Positions 1 through 7,860 of a DNA stretch of 22,275 nt are shown one piece after another. The notes under the pieces were generated by a model. The model was not told the DNA's origin. It searched no databases and saw nothing but the letters and a program-made list of their open reading frames with translations. The position numbers and the translations under genes were made by a program. Within the stretch, counting starts at the first letter, position 1; every line of letters starts with the position of its first letter. The stretch comes from JBOFHT01 sp051649785 (GTDB taxonomy: Archaea; Methanobacteriota; Methanobacteria; Methanobacteriales; Methanobacteriaceae), in assembly GCA_051649785.1 (NCBI GenBank), contig JBOFHT010000026.1, forward strand, positions 1 through 22,275. The letters are read 5' to 3'.

Positions 1-1
1 T

Positions 2-649
2 AATATGGGGATTAATGGGGCTGAAAAAGAATCTTTTGATACTATTGTTGCTATTGGTTCTAAATCTAGTTTGCCTCATTCTAATCCATCATTTAGTAAA
101 ACATTCAATCCTAAAAACCCTGAAATTATTTTATTTGATTGGGGTGCTAAATATAATGGATATTGTTCCGATACCAGCCGTACAATTGTTTACTCTGAAA
201 GAGAAGAAGAAATTTTTGATATAGTTCTAGAAGCTCATGATAAAGCTATTAGTGCTGCAAAGCCTGGAGTAGTTTGTGAGGATGTTGATAAAGTTGCAAG
301 GGATATAATAGCTGAATATGGATTTGCTGATAATTTTATCCATTCAACAGGTCATGGTGTCGGCTTAGATATTCATGAATTGCCTAATATAAGCAATAAG
401 AATAAAACCAATAATCCAAATAAAAATAAGGATAATAATAAGAGTAAGAATAAAAATAATCATAACACTAATCAAGGTAGCCCAAAAAATCAAAACAATC
501 AAAATCAAGTTCTTCAGGAAAATATGGTTATTACAATAGAGCCTGGAATTTATTTAGAAGGAGAATTTGGTGTTAGAATTGAAGATATGGTTTGTGTTAG
601 TAAAAACCCAAAGGCAATGGGTAAATTAGCTCAAAAATTGTACATATAA
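2..649 (+). CDS. M24 family metallopeptidase (Xaa-Pro dipeptidase/aminopeptidase type), 5'-truncated by window edge
   Basis: The frame is open to the left edge, so only the C-terminal catalytic half is visible (about 215 residues); the ATG at 5 is internal. The pita-bread fold metal ligands are all present, counting from that internal Met: D45 (FDWGA), D56 (CSDTSRT), H117 (STGHGVG), E179 (TIEPG) and E193 (RIEDM). In this family two metal ions activate water to release an N-terminal residue before proline, or to split X-Pro dipeptides, in the cytosol. Residues about 131-168, between HELPNIS and VLQENMV, are an Asn/Lys-rich insertion absent from typical members. It sits where a surface loop is expected, so activity is probably kept. 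The exact substrate class cannot be told from this half. Family assignment is firm. Confidence 0.9.
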   Translation, partial: NMGINGAEKESFDTIVAIGSKSSLPHSNPSFSKTFNPKNPEIILFDWGAKYNGYCSDTSRTIVYSEREEEIFDIVLEAHDKAISAAKPGVVCEDVDKVARDIIAEYGFADNFIHSTGHGVGLDIHELPNISNKNKTNNPNKNKDNNKSKNKNNHNTNQGSPKNQNNQNQVLQENMVITIEPGIYLEGEFGVRIEDMVCVSKNPKAMGKLAQKLYI

Positions 650-690
650 TTTTTTAAATAAATTTTTTTATTTTTTTATTTAATTCAATA
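650..690 (+). terminator. Probable T-rich archaeal terminator after the M24 gene
   Basis: Immediately after the stop codon there are several T-runs, including two runs of seven T at 663-669 and 671-677. Archaeal RNA polymerase commonly terminates at such U-tracts without needing a hairpin. The whole region is AT-rich, so this is only a likely assignment. Confidence 0.4.
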
Positions 691-893
691 TACCTTTAAA
701 TATTTTTTTTAAATCTGAAACCAATATTACAATTACTAATCTATTATTAATAAATGTATTACATATATATATTTTAGTAATATTTATTAACTATGAAATT
801 AATAATAAATACGTTTATAATAATTACAATTTTTCTATTGAAATTATGAATATAGAATTTTTATTTATTTTATTTATTATTTAATCTATTATT

Positions 894-900
894 GGAGGTG
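894..900 (+). promoter_or_regulatory. Shine-Dalgarno GGAGGTG that decides the TadC-like start
   Basis: A perfect GGAGGTG lies five nt before an in-frame ATA (906) and 35 nt before the first in-frame ATG (936). No in-frame ATG, GTG or TTG lies between them. The spacing favours initiation at ATA. Confidence 0.6.
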
Positions 901-905
901 TTTAT

Positions 906-2009
906 ATAGATTTTAAAGTTGAAAATGTTTTAGAAATGCTTTTGAAATCTTCAAGTCGATTTGATTCAGGTATTGTCCAATTAATAAATAATAAAATTCC
1001 TCATAGTCTTTTGGGAAAGATACAGGAGTATTTAATTCAAAGCAATCTTATTTTTAATATTTCAGAGTTTTTAGCTATGATTGTCATAGTTAATGGAATT
1101 TTGGTCGTGTTTTTTGTAATTATTTTTGTATTAATGGGATTTAATATTTCAATAGCTATTATTTTGGGATTATTTACATTTCCTACAATTTTAAGTCTTT
1201 TAGTTGCATTTAGAATTGAAAAAAGAAAAGATCTTATTGAATCGTCTGCTCCTGATTTTTTTAGGGAACTTTCTTCTATGCTAAGAGTGGGTATGAGTTT
1301 TGAGGGCGCAATGGGTGAAATAAGTAATTATTCACCTATAACTAGTTCTTTTTCTAACTCTAATATTAGTTCTAATTCTATTTATAGTTCTGATGATAAT
1401 TATTCTAATACTAATAACAACAATACTAATAACAATATTAATAATAATATTAATTTAATTAATATTCCTAATCCTCTCAATGATGAAATTAAAAGAGCAT
1501 TAATTGAAATTAAAATGGGTAAAAGTTTTGATGAAGCTTTCAATAATATGAATAATCGTTTAAAATCGAAAAACATTAAGAGGGCATTTCAAATCATACT
1601 TGAAGGGAGAAAAAGTGGTGGAAGTCTTGCAGAAGTTATTGAAAATGTAGCTGATGACTTGAGAGCTGTTTTAATAATTAAAAAAGAACGTAAAACTAGT
1701 ACTATGATGGGGGTTATGTTTCTACTAATCTCGGCAGTTGTAGCCGCTCCTTTTTCCCTAGGTATGGTGGGAATTTATTCTTCTTTTATGGAATCTCTTG
1801 GGAAAGAAAGTGAACTTATTTCTACTGCTTTAACCGCTGCAGGATCATATATTATTATTCATTCAATATTAGTTGGGTTAATAATAGGTTTAATATTGTA
1901 TGGGGACTTTAAAAAAGGTATTAAATTTTCAATTCCACTAGCTATTGTTTCTTATGGGATATTTTATTTAGTTTCTACTTTAGGACCTTCATTTTTAGGT
2001 TTACATTAA
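906..2009 (+). CDS. Type II/IV secretion system F-family membrane protein (TadC/GspF-like), probable AUA start
   Basis: This is an integral membrane platform protein of the GspF/TadC/FlaJ family, expected to anchor an archaeal type IV pilus machine. Counting from ATG 936, two hydrophobic segments lie at about 45-92, a cytoplasmic T2SSF domain follows (RKDLIESSAPDFFRELSSMLRVGMSFEGAM ... KSFDEAF), and three more membrane segments lie at about 256-283, 300-328 and 331-350. Residues about 131-178 are an Asn/Ser-rich insertion inside the cytoplasmic domain. The first ATG (936) lies 35 nt after the only good Shine-Dalgarno, GGAGGTG at 894-900. In frame, five nt after that site, is an ATA codon (906) followed by DFKVENVLE, so I place the start there; 936 is the conservative alternative. 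A class III pilin follows 82 nt downstream. No secretion ATPase gene is visible next to it. Confidence 0.85.
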   Translation: MDFKVENVLEMLLKSSSRFDSGIVQLINNKIPHSLLGKIQEYLIQSNLIFNISEFLAMIVIVNGILVVFFVIIFVLMGFNISIAIILGLFTFPTILSLLVAFRIEKRKDLIESSAPDFFRELSSMLRVGMSFEGAMGEISNYSPITSSFSNSNISSNSIYSSDDNYSNTNNNNTNNNINNNINLINIPNPLNDEIKRALIEIKMGKSFDEAFNNMNNRLKSKNIKRAFQIILEGRKSGGSLAEVIENVADDLRAVLIIKKERKTSTMMGVMFLLISAVVAAPFSLGMVGIYSSFMESLGKESELISTALTAAGSYIIIHSILVGLIIGLILYGDFKKGIKFSIPLAIVSYGIFYLVSTLGPSFLGLH

Positions 2010-2094
2010 TTGTATAAGTTAGATAATAAATGTATGTTAATTCATATGTCCATACCTATATATTATATTCCAAATTCCAATTTTTTAAAAGGTG

Positions 2095-2295
2095 ATGTTT
2101 ATTCGTATTATTGATGAATATAATGGTCAAGCTTCTGCTGAAATGATACTATTAATAGGAGGTATTTTAATTATTGTTGTAGTATTAGCTTTCTTGTACA
2201 ATGCTTACATTCGTGATGTTGGGGATACAATTAAAAACAATGAAGTTAAGAATATTAACAATGCTATAAAAAATTTATCTTCAAAAGTTAAATAA
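2095..2295 (+). CDS. Class III signal peptide (DUF361-type) archaeal pilin
   Basis: A short type IV pilin-like protein of about 66 residues. Its N-terminus carries the class III signature G|QASAEMILL, that is QxSxExxxL preceded by Gly. In Methanobacteriales and Methanococcales the EppA prepilin peptidase cleaves this before the Gln. The motif is followed by a hydrophobic helix (LLIGGILIIVVVLAFLYNAY) for membrane insertion and filament core packing, then a short polar tail. The leader is DEYNG-like and short, as usual. Start choice is unsettled: GTG 2092 overlaps the GGTG Shine-Dalgarno (2091-2094), ATG 2095 abuts it with no spacer, and ATT 2101 has the spacing seen at other genes here. The neighbouring TadC-like gene suggests they serve the same pilus. 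Confidence 0.85.
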   Translation: MFIRIIDEYNGQASAEMILLIGGILIIVVVLAFLYNAYIRDVGDTIKNNEVKNINNAIKNLSSKVK

Positions 2296-2341
2296 ATTAA
2301 TGGCATTAATAACGATTGATTTAATTTTAGAGGGGTTTTTT

Positions 2342-3760
2342 ATGGAAGTTAAAATGCTGATTAATGGAAAATATGTAGATAAGGATGAAAAAATAGATGT
2401 TTTTAATCCATACAATAATGAAATTGTTGGAAATGTTCCTATTGGTGATAGGGGTGATGTTAAAAATGCTATTATCGCTGCAAATAATGCAAAAGCTGAG
2501 CTAGCTGATTTTTCTGCTATGAAAGTTTCAAACTGCTTATTTGATGCTTATGAAAACTTAAAATCTCAGAAAGAGGAATTAGCTAAAATTATTACACTTG
2601 AAACTGGAAAAACTATTAATGATTCTCTTTTTGAAATGAAGAGATCTTGTGAAACACTTAAACTTGCAGCTGAAGAGGCAAAGCGTATTTATGGTGAAAC
2701 AATACCTCTTGATGCAGGATTAGGTGGAAAAGGATTTTTAGCATTTACTCAAAAAATTCCTCTTGGTGTTGTAGCAGCTATAACTCCATTTAATTATCCT
2801 GTTAACTTAGCTATTCACAAATTAGCTCCTGCAATAGCTTCAAAGAATACTGTGATTTTAAAACCTTCAAGACAAGCACCGCTAGCAGCAATGAAAATGG
2901 CTGAAATAATAGCTAATGAATTTCCAGCAGGAGTTATAAACACAGTTACAGGTTATTCTAGTGAAATTGGGGATGAATTAACTGTAAATGAAGATGTTAA
3001 TAAAATATCTTTTACAGGCTCTGTGGCTACAGGTCTTTTAATTTCAAATAGGGCGGGAATGAAAAAAGTAACAATGGAATTAGGGGGTAATGATCCAGTA
3101 ATTGTTTTAAAAGATGCAGACCTTGAAAAAGCAGCTATTGGTGTGGCAAATGGTTCTTATACTTATTCAGGCCAATTATGTATTGGTGTTAAAAGAATAA
3201 TTGTAGAAGAGACTATAGCTGATGAATTTATAGAACTTTTAGTTAACGAAACAAAGAAATTAAAAATAGGAAATCCTTTAGATGTAGATACGGATATTGG
3301 CCCACTTATTAATGAAAATTCAGCTATTAGTGTTGAAAAATCAGTTGAAAACGCTATATCCTCAGGGGCTAAACTTGTTTTAGGTGGAAATAGAAAAGGA
3401 ACTTTCTTTGAACCTACTATTTTAGATAATATTGATTCTAATATGGAGATTGTAATTAATGAGACTTTTGGGCCAATTTCGCCTATAATTCGTGTTAATG
3501 ATGTTGATGAGGCTATTAAAGTAGCTAATAACACACAATTCGGATTACAATCTGGCGTTTTTACCGAAAGTATTCATAATGCATTTAAATGTGCAAATGA
3601 AATAGAATCTGGGACTGTTTTTATTAATAAACAATCTACATTTAGAACTGATAATATGCCTTTTGGAGGTTTTAAATATAGTGGAATTGGAAAAGAAGGA
3701 GTTAAATATGCTGTTGAGGATATGACTCGTACAAAGTTAATTGCTTTAAATTTAAGATAA
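2342..3760 (+). CDS. NAD(P)-dependent aldehyde dehydrogenase, lactaldehyde dehydrogenase (CofA)-like
   Basis: A full-length ALDH-superfamily enzyme of 472 residues. The catalytic residues are visible: N151 (TPFNYP), E246 (MELGGND) and nucleophile C280 (GQLCIG); the C-terminal DNMPFGGFKYSGIGKEG segment is typical. The sequence resembles methanogen CofA (MJ1411 type), which oxidises lactaldehyde to lactate for coenzyme F420 side-chain synthesis; it also resembles GAPN-type ALDHs, so the substrate is inferred. I chose ATG 2342 (MEVKMLINGKYV) rather than the upstream ATG at 2300. A GAGGGG Shine-Dalgarno at about 2330-2335 sits just before 2342, and the extra N-terminal residues from 2300 do not look like ALDH. 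The gene runs convergently toward the tRNA-binding-domain gene with an 81-nt gap. Confidence 0.9.
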   Translation: MEVKMLINGKYVDKDEKIDVFNPYNNEIVGNVPIGDRGDVKNAIIAANNAKAELADFSAMKVSNCLFDAYENLKSQKEELAKIITLETGKTINDSLFEMKRSCETLKLAAEEAKRIYGETIPLDAGLGGKGFLAFTQKIPLGVVAAITPFNYPVNLAIHKLAPAIASKNTVILKPSRQAPLAAMKMAEIIANEFPAGVINTVTGYSSEIGDELTVNEDVNKISFTGSVATGLLISNRAGMKKVTMELGGNDPVIVLKDADLEKAAIGVANGSYTYSGQLCIGVKRIIVEETIADEFIELLVNETKKLKIGNPLDVDTDIGPLINENSAISVEKSVENAISSGAKLVLGGNRKGTFFEPTILDNIDSNMEIVINETFGPISPIIRVNDVDEAIKVANNTQFGLQSGVFTESIHNAFKCANEIESGTVFINKQSTFRTDNMPFGGFKYSGIGKEGVKYAVEDMTRTKLIALNLR

Positions 3761-3767
3761 TTTAAGG

Positions 3768-3801
3768 TAATTAATTACAAACCTCGATAATTAATTACAA
3801 A
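3768..3801. repeat. Direct repeat TAATTAATTACAAA (two copies, 20-nt period)
   Basis: Copies at 3768-3781 and 3788-3801 lie between two convergent genes. This is probably simple duplication in AT-rich DNA, and no role is evident. Confidence 0.5.
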
Positions 3802-3841
3802 GATATGATAATTTAAATAAGGATTTTAATAGCTAATTATT

Positions 3842-4567
3842 TTAACTATTTAAAAATCCTTCAATGAGGTTTCTAGTTTCATTTAATGATTCAAGTGGAA
3901 TTCCTTTAGGCATTTTTCCAGATTCTCCTTGAACATCTTTTAATATTCCTTCTCCAGCACCTAAAAACATCCCTTCACTCGTTATTCCCATAAATGTACT
4001 AGGGGGTAACATTGCAATAGCTACACTATTGCCTTCTTTAACTTCTAAATCGTTTGTAATAACTTTAACTGCTTTATCAGCTACTTTAACATTAGTTATC
4101 ATTAAATTTTCAGCATTAGGATGTTTACTAACACTCATTATTTCTCCAACAACAATATCAATTCCAACAATAGGATCTAATATTGCTCCTGTAGCTAAAC
4201 GTCCTCTAAGACCACTAAGTATATTTAAGAAGAATTTTACTTTGGCGGTATTTTCTTCAACTTTAGCTAACTCTTCTCTTTTAGCCTTATCATGGAATAA
4301 ACGACTCCATTCTTCTCCTCCAAGAGCATCAACTAACCTTCTATGCTTTTCTTCGATATCATCTATTTGAGATGATTTTATTAAATCATCAATCTCTAAA
4401 TATGAGTAGCTAATACTTTTAAAATCTCTTCTTAGTTCTTCAATAATATTTTTAGATTCATTTTTCTTCCAATGACCTTTAAAGCTTCCACTTGTAATTG
4501 CTTTTAAAAAAAGGTCTATTGATTTTTCAGCTACTAATAGTCTGTAGTCTTTTGTAGTATCCCACAT
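3842..4567 (-). CDS. tRNA-binding (EMAP/Arc1p-like OB-fold) domain protein
   Basis: A 241-residue protein. The N-terminal half is charged and helical (MWDTTKDYRLLVAEKSIDLFLKA...), with no domain I recognise. The C-terminal part from about residue 135 is a tRNA_bind OB-fold: VVGEIMSVSKHPNAENLMITNVKV ... GNSVAIAMLPPSTFMGITSEGMFLGA, the pattern shared by CsaA, the MetRS C-terminus and Arc1p/EMAPII. Such proteins bind the tRNA elbow and often act as cofactors of aminoacyl-tRNA synthetases. Homologues of this whole architecture are known in methanogens, but the partner here is unknown. The start is the first ATG; upstream only a weak GGGT-like ribosome site is seen. It is divergent from the PRC-barrel gene across a 315-nt AT-rich gap. 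Confidence 0.8.
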   Translation of the reverse strand: MWDTTKDYRLLVAEKSIDLFLKAITSGSFKGHWKKNESKNIIEELRRDFKSISYSYLEIDDLIKSSQIDDIEEKHRRLVDALGGEEWSRLFHDKAKREELAKVEENTAKVKFFLNILSGLRGRLATGAILDPIVGIDIVVGEIMSVSKHPNAENLMITNVKVADKAVKVITNDLEVKEGNSVAIAMLPPSTFMGITSEGMFLGAGEGILKDVQGESGKMPKGIPLESLNETRNLIEGFLNS

Positions 4568-4882
4568 TTTATTACCCGTCCATTAATTATTATAATTTCA
4601 TTTAAATTAACTATTAACCATAATTTCAAGTTATAATCCTGTATATTTCTATTATTTATAACTGTATTATAGTTTTATTTTTAATCCTATTTTCAATCTT
4701 AATTTTAATCCTATTTTTTAGTTTATACAAAACTATTTATATCACTAATTAGCATAATATTTATTATTAATAATGAAATATAAATTTTAACTATATAGAT
4801 AATTAAACTATATAATTCATTATATGATTCTTATTTAATATAATAGTATTGAATTAACAAAATAAAAAATGGGGAAGGTACG
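4568..4882. other. Divergent AT-rich intergenic region with a short direct repeat
   Basis: This 315-nt spacer lies between divergent genes and should hold both promoters, though no single TATA box can be chosen in such AT-rich DNA. It contains a 15-bp direct repeat, TTTTAATCCTATTTT, at 4679-4693 and 4703-4717. No ORF or structured RNA was seen. Confidence 0.5.
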
Positions 4883-5233
4883 ATGGTTGAAATTTCTAAT
4901 CTTTATAATTTGGATATTTATACAGTTAATGGGCAATATGTAGGGCGAGTTGCAGATGTTTCTATTAATATTAGACATGGAAAAATATCTAAATTACGTG
5001 TAAGGGCATCTGAGCCAGGTAAAAAAAATGTTGGTATTAAAGATTTAGTTATTAAAGGATTGCAAATGGTTCCAGAAGAAGATCAAGTACGTACTCTTAA
5101 AGAAACTGTTTTAGACATTGATTATGAAAAAGTTAGAGCTATTGGGGATATTATGTTAATTGAGACTCAAAACCCTATTAACACACAATCAACTCCAGCT
5201 AATCCTAATACGAGTCCTAATACGATGGAATAG
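4883..5233 (+). CDS. PRC-barrel domain protein
   Basis: A 116-residue cytosolic protein made mostly of one PRC-barrel (residues about 5-90): ISNLYNLDIYTVNGQYVGRVADVSINIRHGKISKLRVRAS ... KGLQMVPEEDQVRTLKETVLDIDYEKVRAIGDIMLI. PRC-barrels are small beta-barrels in ribosome maturation factor RimM and photosynthetic reaction-centre H subunits. In archaea, stand-alone PRC-barrel proteins (CdpB type) act at the FtsZ/SepF division site in Haloferax. A division role here is inference from fold only. The tail is short and rich in Asn, Pro and Thr. GGGGAAGGT precedes the ATG at good spacing. It appears to be a single-gene transcription unit, with long AT-rich gaps on both sides. Confidence 0.8.
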   Translation: MVEISNLYNLDIYTVNGQYVGRVADVSINIRHGKISKLRVRASEPGKKNVGIKDLVIKGLQMVPEEDQVRTLKETVLDIDYEKVRAIGDIMLIETQNPINTQSTPANPNTSPNTME

Positions 5234-5587
5234 TTTAATTATAAATTATTTCATTATCTATTACCTTATTTCTTTTAGATTATTTAATATAACTATAATG
5301 GATATAATCAATAATTTTAATAACCATTTAATTTAACTATTTATTTTCCAATATACTAGTAATTTCACAGTTTTCACTATAAATATTGCTAATGATATTA
5401 ATACTAATGTCCATAGTAGGTTTATTACTACTAATTCCTACTAATTACTACTAATATCCTTATTAATATTATTAATACTATTACTACTAATTTCAATACT
5501 TTATATACTGACATTTTAAGATTTTACTATGTTTTTGACTTTTTTGGAGAATATAATCATTCTTTATTTTTATACAAAAGTGATTTT
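5234..5587. repeat. Intergenic low-complexity tract of imperfect TACTAAT/ATTACTA repeats
   Basis: The 354-nt spacer before nadX contains, at about 5395-5500, a run of imperfect ACTAAT/ATTACTACTAAT units. No gene was found. The unit resembles the AAT-type repeats that encode Asn tracts in neighbouring proteins. The end of the region supplies the nadX ribosome site (GTGA before ATG 5588). Confidence 0.55.
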
Positions 5588-6352
5588 ATGAGAATTGGTA
5601 TTTTAGGTTGCGGAGCAATTGCTAATATTATTGTTAATTATGCGATTGAGGAAAATATGGGAATTGAGTTTAAATATTTCTATGATAATGATATTGAAAG
5701 AGCAGAAAATATAGCCAGTATTTCTAATGGAGTAGCTGTTTTTAATATCGAAGAAATGTTTGATGATGTTGATTTAATTTTAGAGGCAGCGGCTCCATCG
5801 GCTATTGCAAAATTTGGTATTGAAATTTTAGAAAATAATAAGAACCTTATTATTATGAGTGTTGGGGCATTAATGGACTTTGAATTTAAAGAAAAACTAA
5901 TTGAAGCTGCTTCAAAACATGGTTCTAAAATTTATGTTCCATCAGGGGCTATTGTTGGATTAGATGGTATTAAAGCAGCTTCTATTGGGAACATAAAGAA
6001 AGCTTCTCTTATTACTAGAAAACCTCCTAAATCATTAGGTAGGACAAGTGACTGTGAAGAAGTATTATTTGAAGGTAAAGCTTCTGAAGCTGTTAAAAAG
6101 TTCCCTCTTAATATTAATGTTGCCGCTGCATTAAGTATTGCATGTGATATGGATGTTGATGTTAAAATTATTGTAGATCCTAATGTTGATAGAAATGTCC
6201 ATGATGTAGTTGTTGAAGGTGATTTTGGTGAATTTAAAACAACTACTAAAAATTTAAGGTGTAGTCTCAATCCTAAAACTAGTGTTCTTGCTGCTTATTC
6301 TGCTATTAAGCTACTTAAAGGATTAAATGAAAATTTTATTATTGGAACATAA
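5588..6352 (+). CDS. nadX: L-aspartate dehydrogenase NadX
   Basis: Full-length (254 residues) aspartate dehydrogenase, which oxidises L-aspartate to iminoaspartate with NAD(P)+ as the first step of NAD synthesis, replacing aspartate oxidase NadB in many archaea. The N-terminal Rossmann motif GILGCGAIA is visible. The characteristic segments SVGALMD, YVPSGAIVGLDGIKAA, ITRKPP and FPLNINVAAALSIA are present, and a conserved His lies at about residue 205 in DRNVHDVVVEGDFGEF, matching the catalytic His of the family. The start follows GTGATTTT at normal spacing. It stands alone: no nadA or nadC is in this window. The Thg1-like gene follows after a pyrimidine-rich gap. Confidence 0.93.
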   Translation: MRIGILGCGAIANIIVNYAIEENMGIEFKYFYDNDIERAENIASISNGVAVFNIEEMFDDVDLILEAAAPSAIAKFGIEILENNKNLIIMSVGALMDFEFKEKLIEAASKHGSKIYVPSGAIVGLDGIKAASIGNIKKASLITRKPPKSLGRTSDCEEVLFEGKASEAVKKFPLNINVAAALSIACDMDVDVKIIVDPNVDRNVHDVVVEGDFGEFKTTTKNLRCSLNPKTSVLAAYSAIKLLKGLNENFIIGT

Positions 6353-6432
6353 TGCATTAGTTACTGTTACTATTCCTATTCTTATTCCCATTACTATTAT
6401 TACTACTTCTATCACTCTTATTACTCTATTAC
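6353..6432. repeat. Imperfect ATTACT/TTACTATT low-complexity tract
   Basis: The gap between nadX and the Thg1-like gene is almost entirely degenerate triplet-like sequence. On the opposite strand it would read largely as Asn/Ser codons (AAT, AGT), the same flavour as the Asn-rich insertions in nearby proteins. No gene was seen. Confidence 0.5.
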
Positions 6433-6483
6433 TTGGATACTATTTGCCTATTAATTATTATTATATTTGATTATGGTGTTAAA

Positions 6484-7359
6484 ATGAAAGATTGCGAAGT
6501 TTATGCTGATTTAAAAGTTCCAAAGGGTTCTAGTATTATTTTACGCTTAGATGGAAGAGGTTTTAGTAAACTTTCTAAAAATTTAAACCTTAATATGCCT
6601 TATGATAGAGATTTTAAAAATATAATGGCTGAAGTAGCTTTAGATTTGTTTAAAGAGTTTGGACCTTTATTTATATACACATTTTCTGATGAATTAAATA
6701 TTCTTTTAGGAAATATTCCATTTTCAGGCCGTATTGAAAAATTAGATTCTGTTTTAGCTAGTTTTGCATCTAGTTCATTTACAATGAAAATTAATAATAA
6801 TTATTTTTTAAATAAAATTGATAATTCAGTTAAAGGAATATTCTTTAAAGATATTGGTGATTCTAATACAAATTACAACCTCCGTAATGCAGTTAATGAT
6901 AATCCCCTAAATAATTCAGATTCAGATAATGAAAAAATTAATGAAACTAATAGAATAGCTCCAGTTTCATTTGATTGTAGGGTAATTCCTATTTCAAGAG
7001 AAATGGTTCCAATGTACTTTAAATGGCGTCAAGATGAAGCTTGGAGAAACTGTATTAATAGCTATGGATACTGGACACTTAGGGAAAAATTAACTAAAGA
7101 AGAAGCTACAAAAACATTAAATGGTCTTAAAATTAGCAATATTCATGAACTTCTTTATAATAATGGTCTTAATATTAATGATGTTGATAACTGGAAAAAA
7201 AGAGGATTAGCTATTTATAGGCGAAACCAAGTAGCTAATGTAAATAGTATTAATAATAACAATGGAAATAATGAAATTTTAAATAGAACTGAAATCATTG
7301 TTGATGAAAATATTCCTCAATTTAATGAGAACTTTTTTAGAATATTAAATATAATTTAA
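6484..7359 (+). CDS. Thg1-like tRNA 3'-5' polymerase (tRNA-His guanylyltransferase family)
   Basis: A 291-residue member of the Thg1/TLP family, which adds nucleotides 3'-5' to tRNA 5' ends, either G-1 of tRNA-His or repair of truncated tRNAs. The metal-binding residues are present: D23 in RLDGRGF and D69-E70 in FSDELN. The downstream conserved block VSFDCRVIPI ... YFKWRQDEAWRNCINSYGYWTLR is also intact. Residues about 103-158 form an insertion rich in Asn and Asp between the palm core and this block, so the protein is longer than usual. I use ATG 6484 (MKDCEVYADLK) because a GGTG ribosome site precedes it; the upstream extension from 6433 is hydrophobic and read from the low-complexity gap. 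The C-terminal region also has an Asn patch. Confidence 0.9.
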   Translation: MKDCEVYADLKVPKGSSIILRLDGRGFSKLSKNLNLNMPYDRDFKNIMAEVALDLFKEFGPLFIYTFSDELNILLGNIPFSGRIEKLDSVLASFASSSFTMKINNNYFLNKIDNSVKGIFFKDIGDSNTNYNLRNAVNDNPLNNSDSDNEKINETNRIAPVSFDCRVIPISREMVPMYFKWRQDEAWRNCINSYGYWTLREKLTKEEATKTLNGLKISNIHELLYNNGLNINDVDNWKKRGLAIYRRNQVANVNSINNNNGNNEILNRTEIIVDENIPQFNENFFRILNII

Positions 7360-7401
7360 TATAACTTTAATTCTAATATTAATTTTAAATGTTGTGTTAA
7401 T

Positions 7402-7836
7402 ATGAGTTTTGACTTAGATAAATTTATTACTAAAATTTTAGGGAATGATAAAAAAGAATTTTCTAATTTTAAAGTTGATGCTGAAGTTATTGATAATATT
7501 GTGGGCTTAGCTATTGAATCTGATCCTAATGAGTTTATGACTATGCTTGATGGCGAAATTAAAAATAATACTCTTTTTATTACTGGGCTTATATTTATTC
7601 CTATAGAAAGCTCAGATGAAGGTGCTGTAATTAATACATGGATGATTCCACCGTCAATGAGTACATTGGGGTCTGTTCATTCCCACCCCGGACCAAGTGC
7701 ATTGCCATCGAATACTGATTTAGCTACTTTTTCTAAAATGGGCTTATTTCATATGATAATTTGCAGACCTTATGATATTAATTCAATAATGGCTTATAAT
7801 CGTTTTGGTGAGCCAGTAAGATTTGAAATTATTTAA
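7402..7836 (+). CDS. JAMM/MPN+ zinc metalloprotease (archaeal desampylase-like)
   Basis: A 144-residue single-domain Mov34/MPN/PAD-1 protein. The JAMM zinc motif is complete: catalytic E44, H93-S-H95 (SVHSHPG), S103 and D106 in HSHPGPSALPSNTD, exactly HxH-x7-SxxD. Archaeal JAMM proteins (HvJAMM1, PfJAMM1) cut isopeptide bonds to ubiquitin-like SAMP proteins, recycling them or freeing the C-terminus for molybdopterin or thio-transfer. That role is inferred from the family. No SAMP or E1-like gene is nearby. The GNAT gene follows 24 nt downstream on the same strand, suggesting a two-gene operon. The ribosome site (TTGTG) is weak. Confidence 0.88.
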   Translation: MSFDLDKFITKILGNDKKEFSNFKVDAEVIDNIVGLAIESDPNEFMTMLDGEIKNNTLFITGLIFIPIESSDEGAVINTWMIPPSMSTLGSVHSHPGPSALPSNTDLATFSKMGLFHMIICRPYDINSIMAYNRFGEPVRFEII

Positions 7837-7860
7837 AAATATTTGGAGGGTTGTTTTAAA

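Noticed and set aside
794..884. Tiny hydrophobic ORFs before the TadC-like gene (18 and 12 codons)
   Set aside because: No ribosome site and only Ile/Leu/Phe-rich low complexity expected from AT-rich DNA.
2300..2341. N-terminal extension of the aldehyde dehydrogenase from ATG 2300
   Set aside because: The extra residues are unlike ALDH N-termini, and the ribosome site GAGGGG lies just before ATG 2342.
3163..3534. Minus-strand ORF within the aldehyde dehydrogenase gene
   Set aside because: Antisense shadow of a gene with intact catalytic motifs; no recognisable domain.
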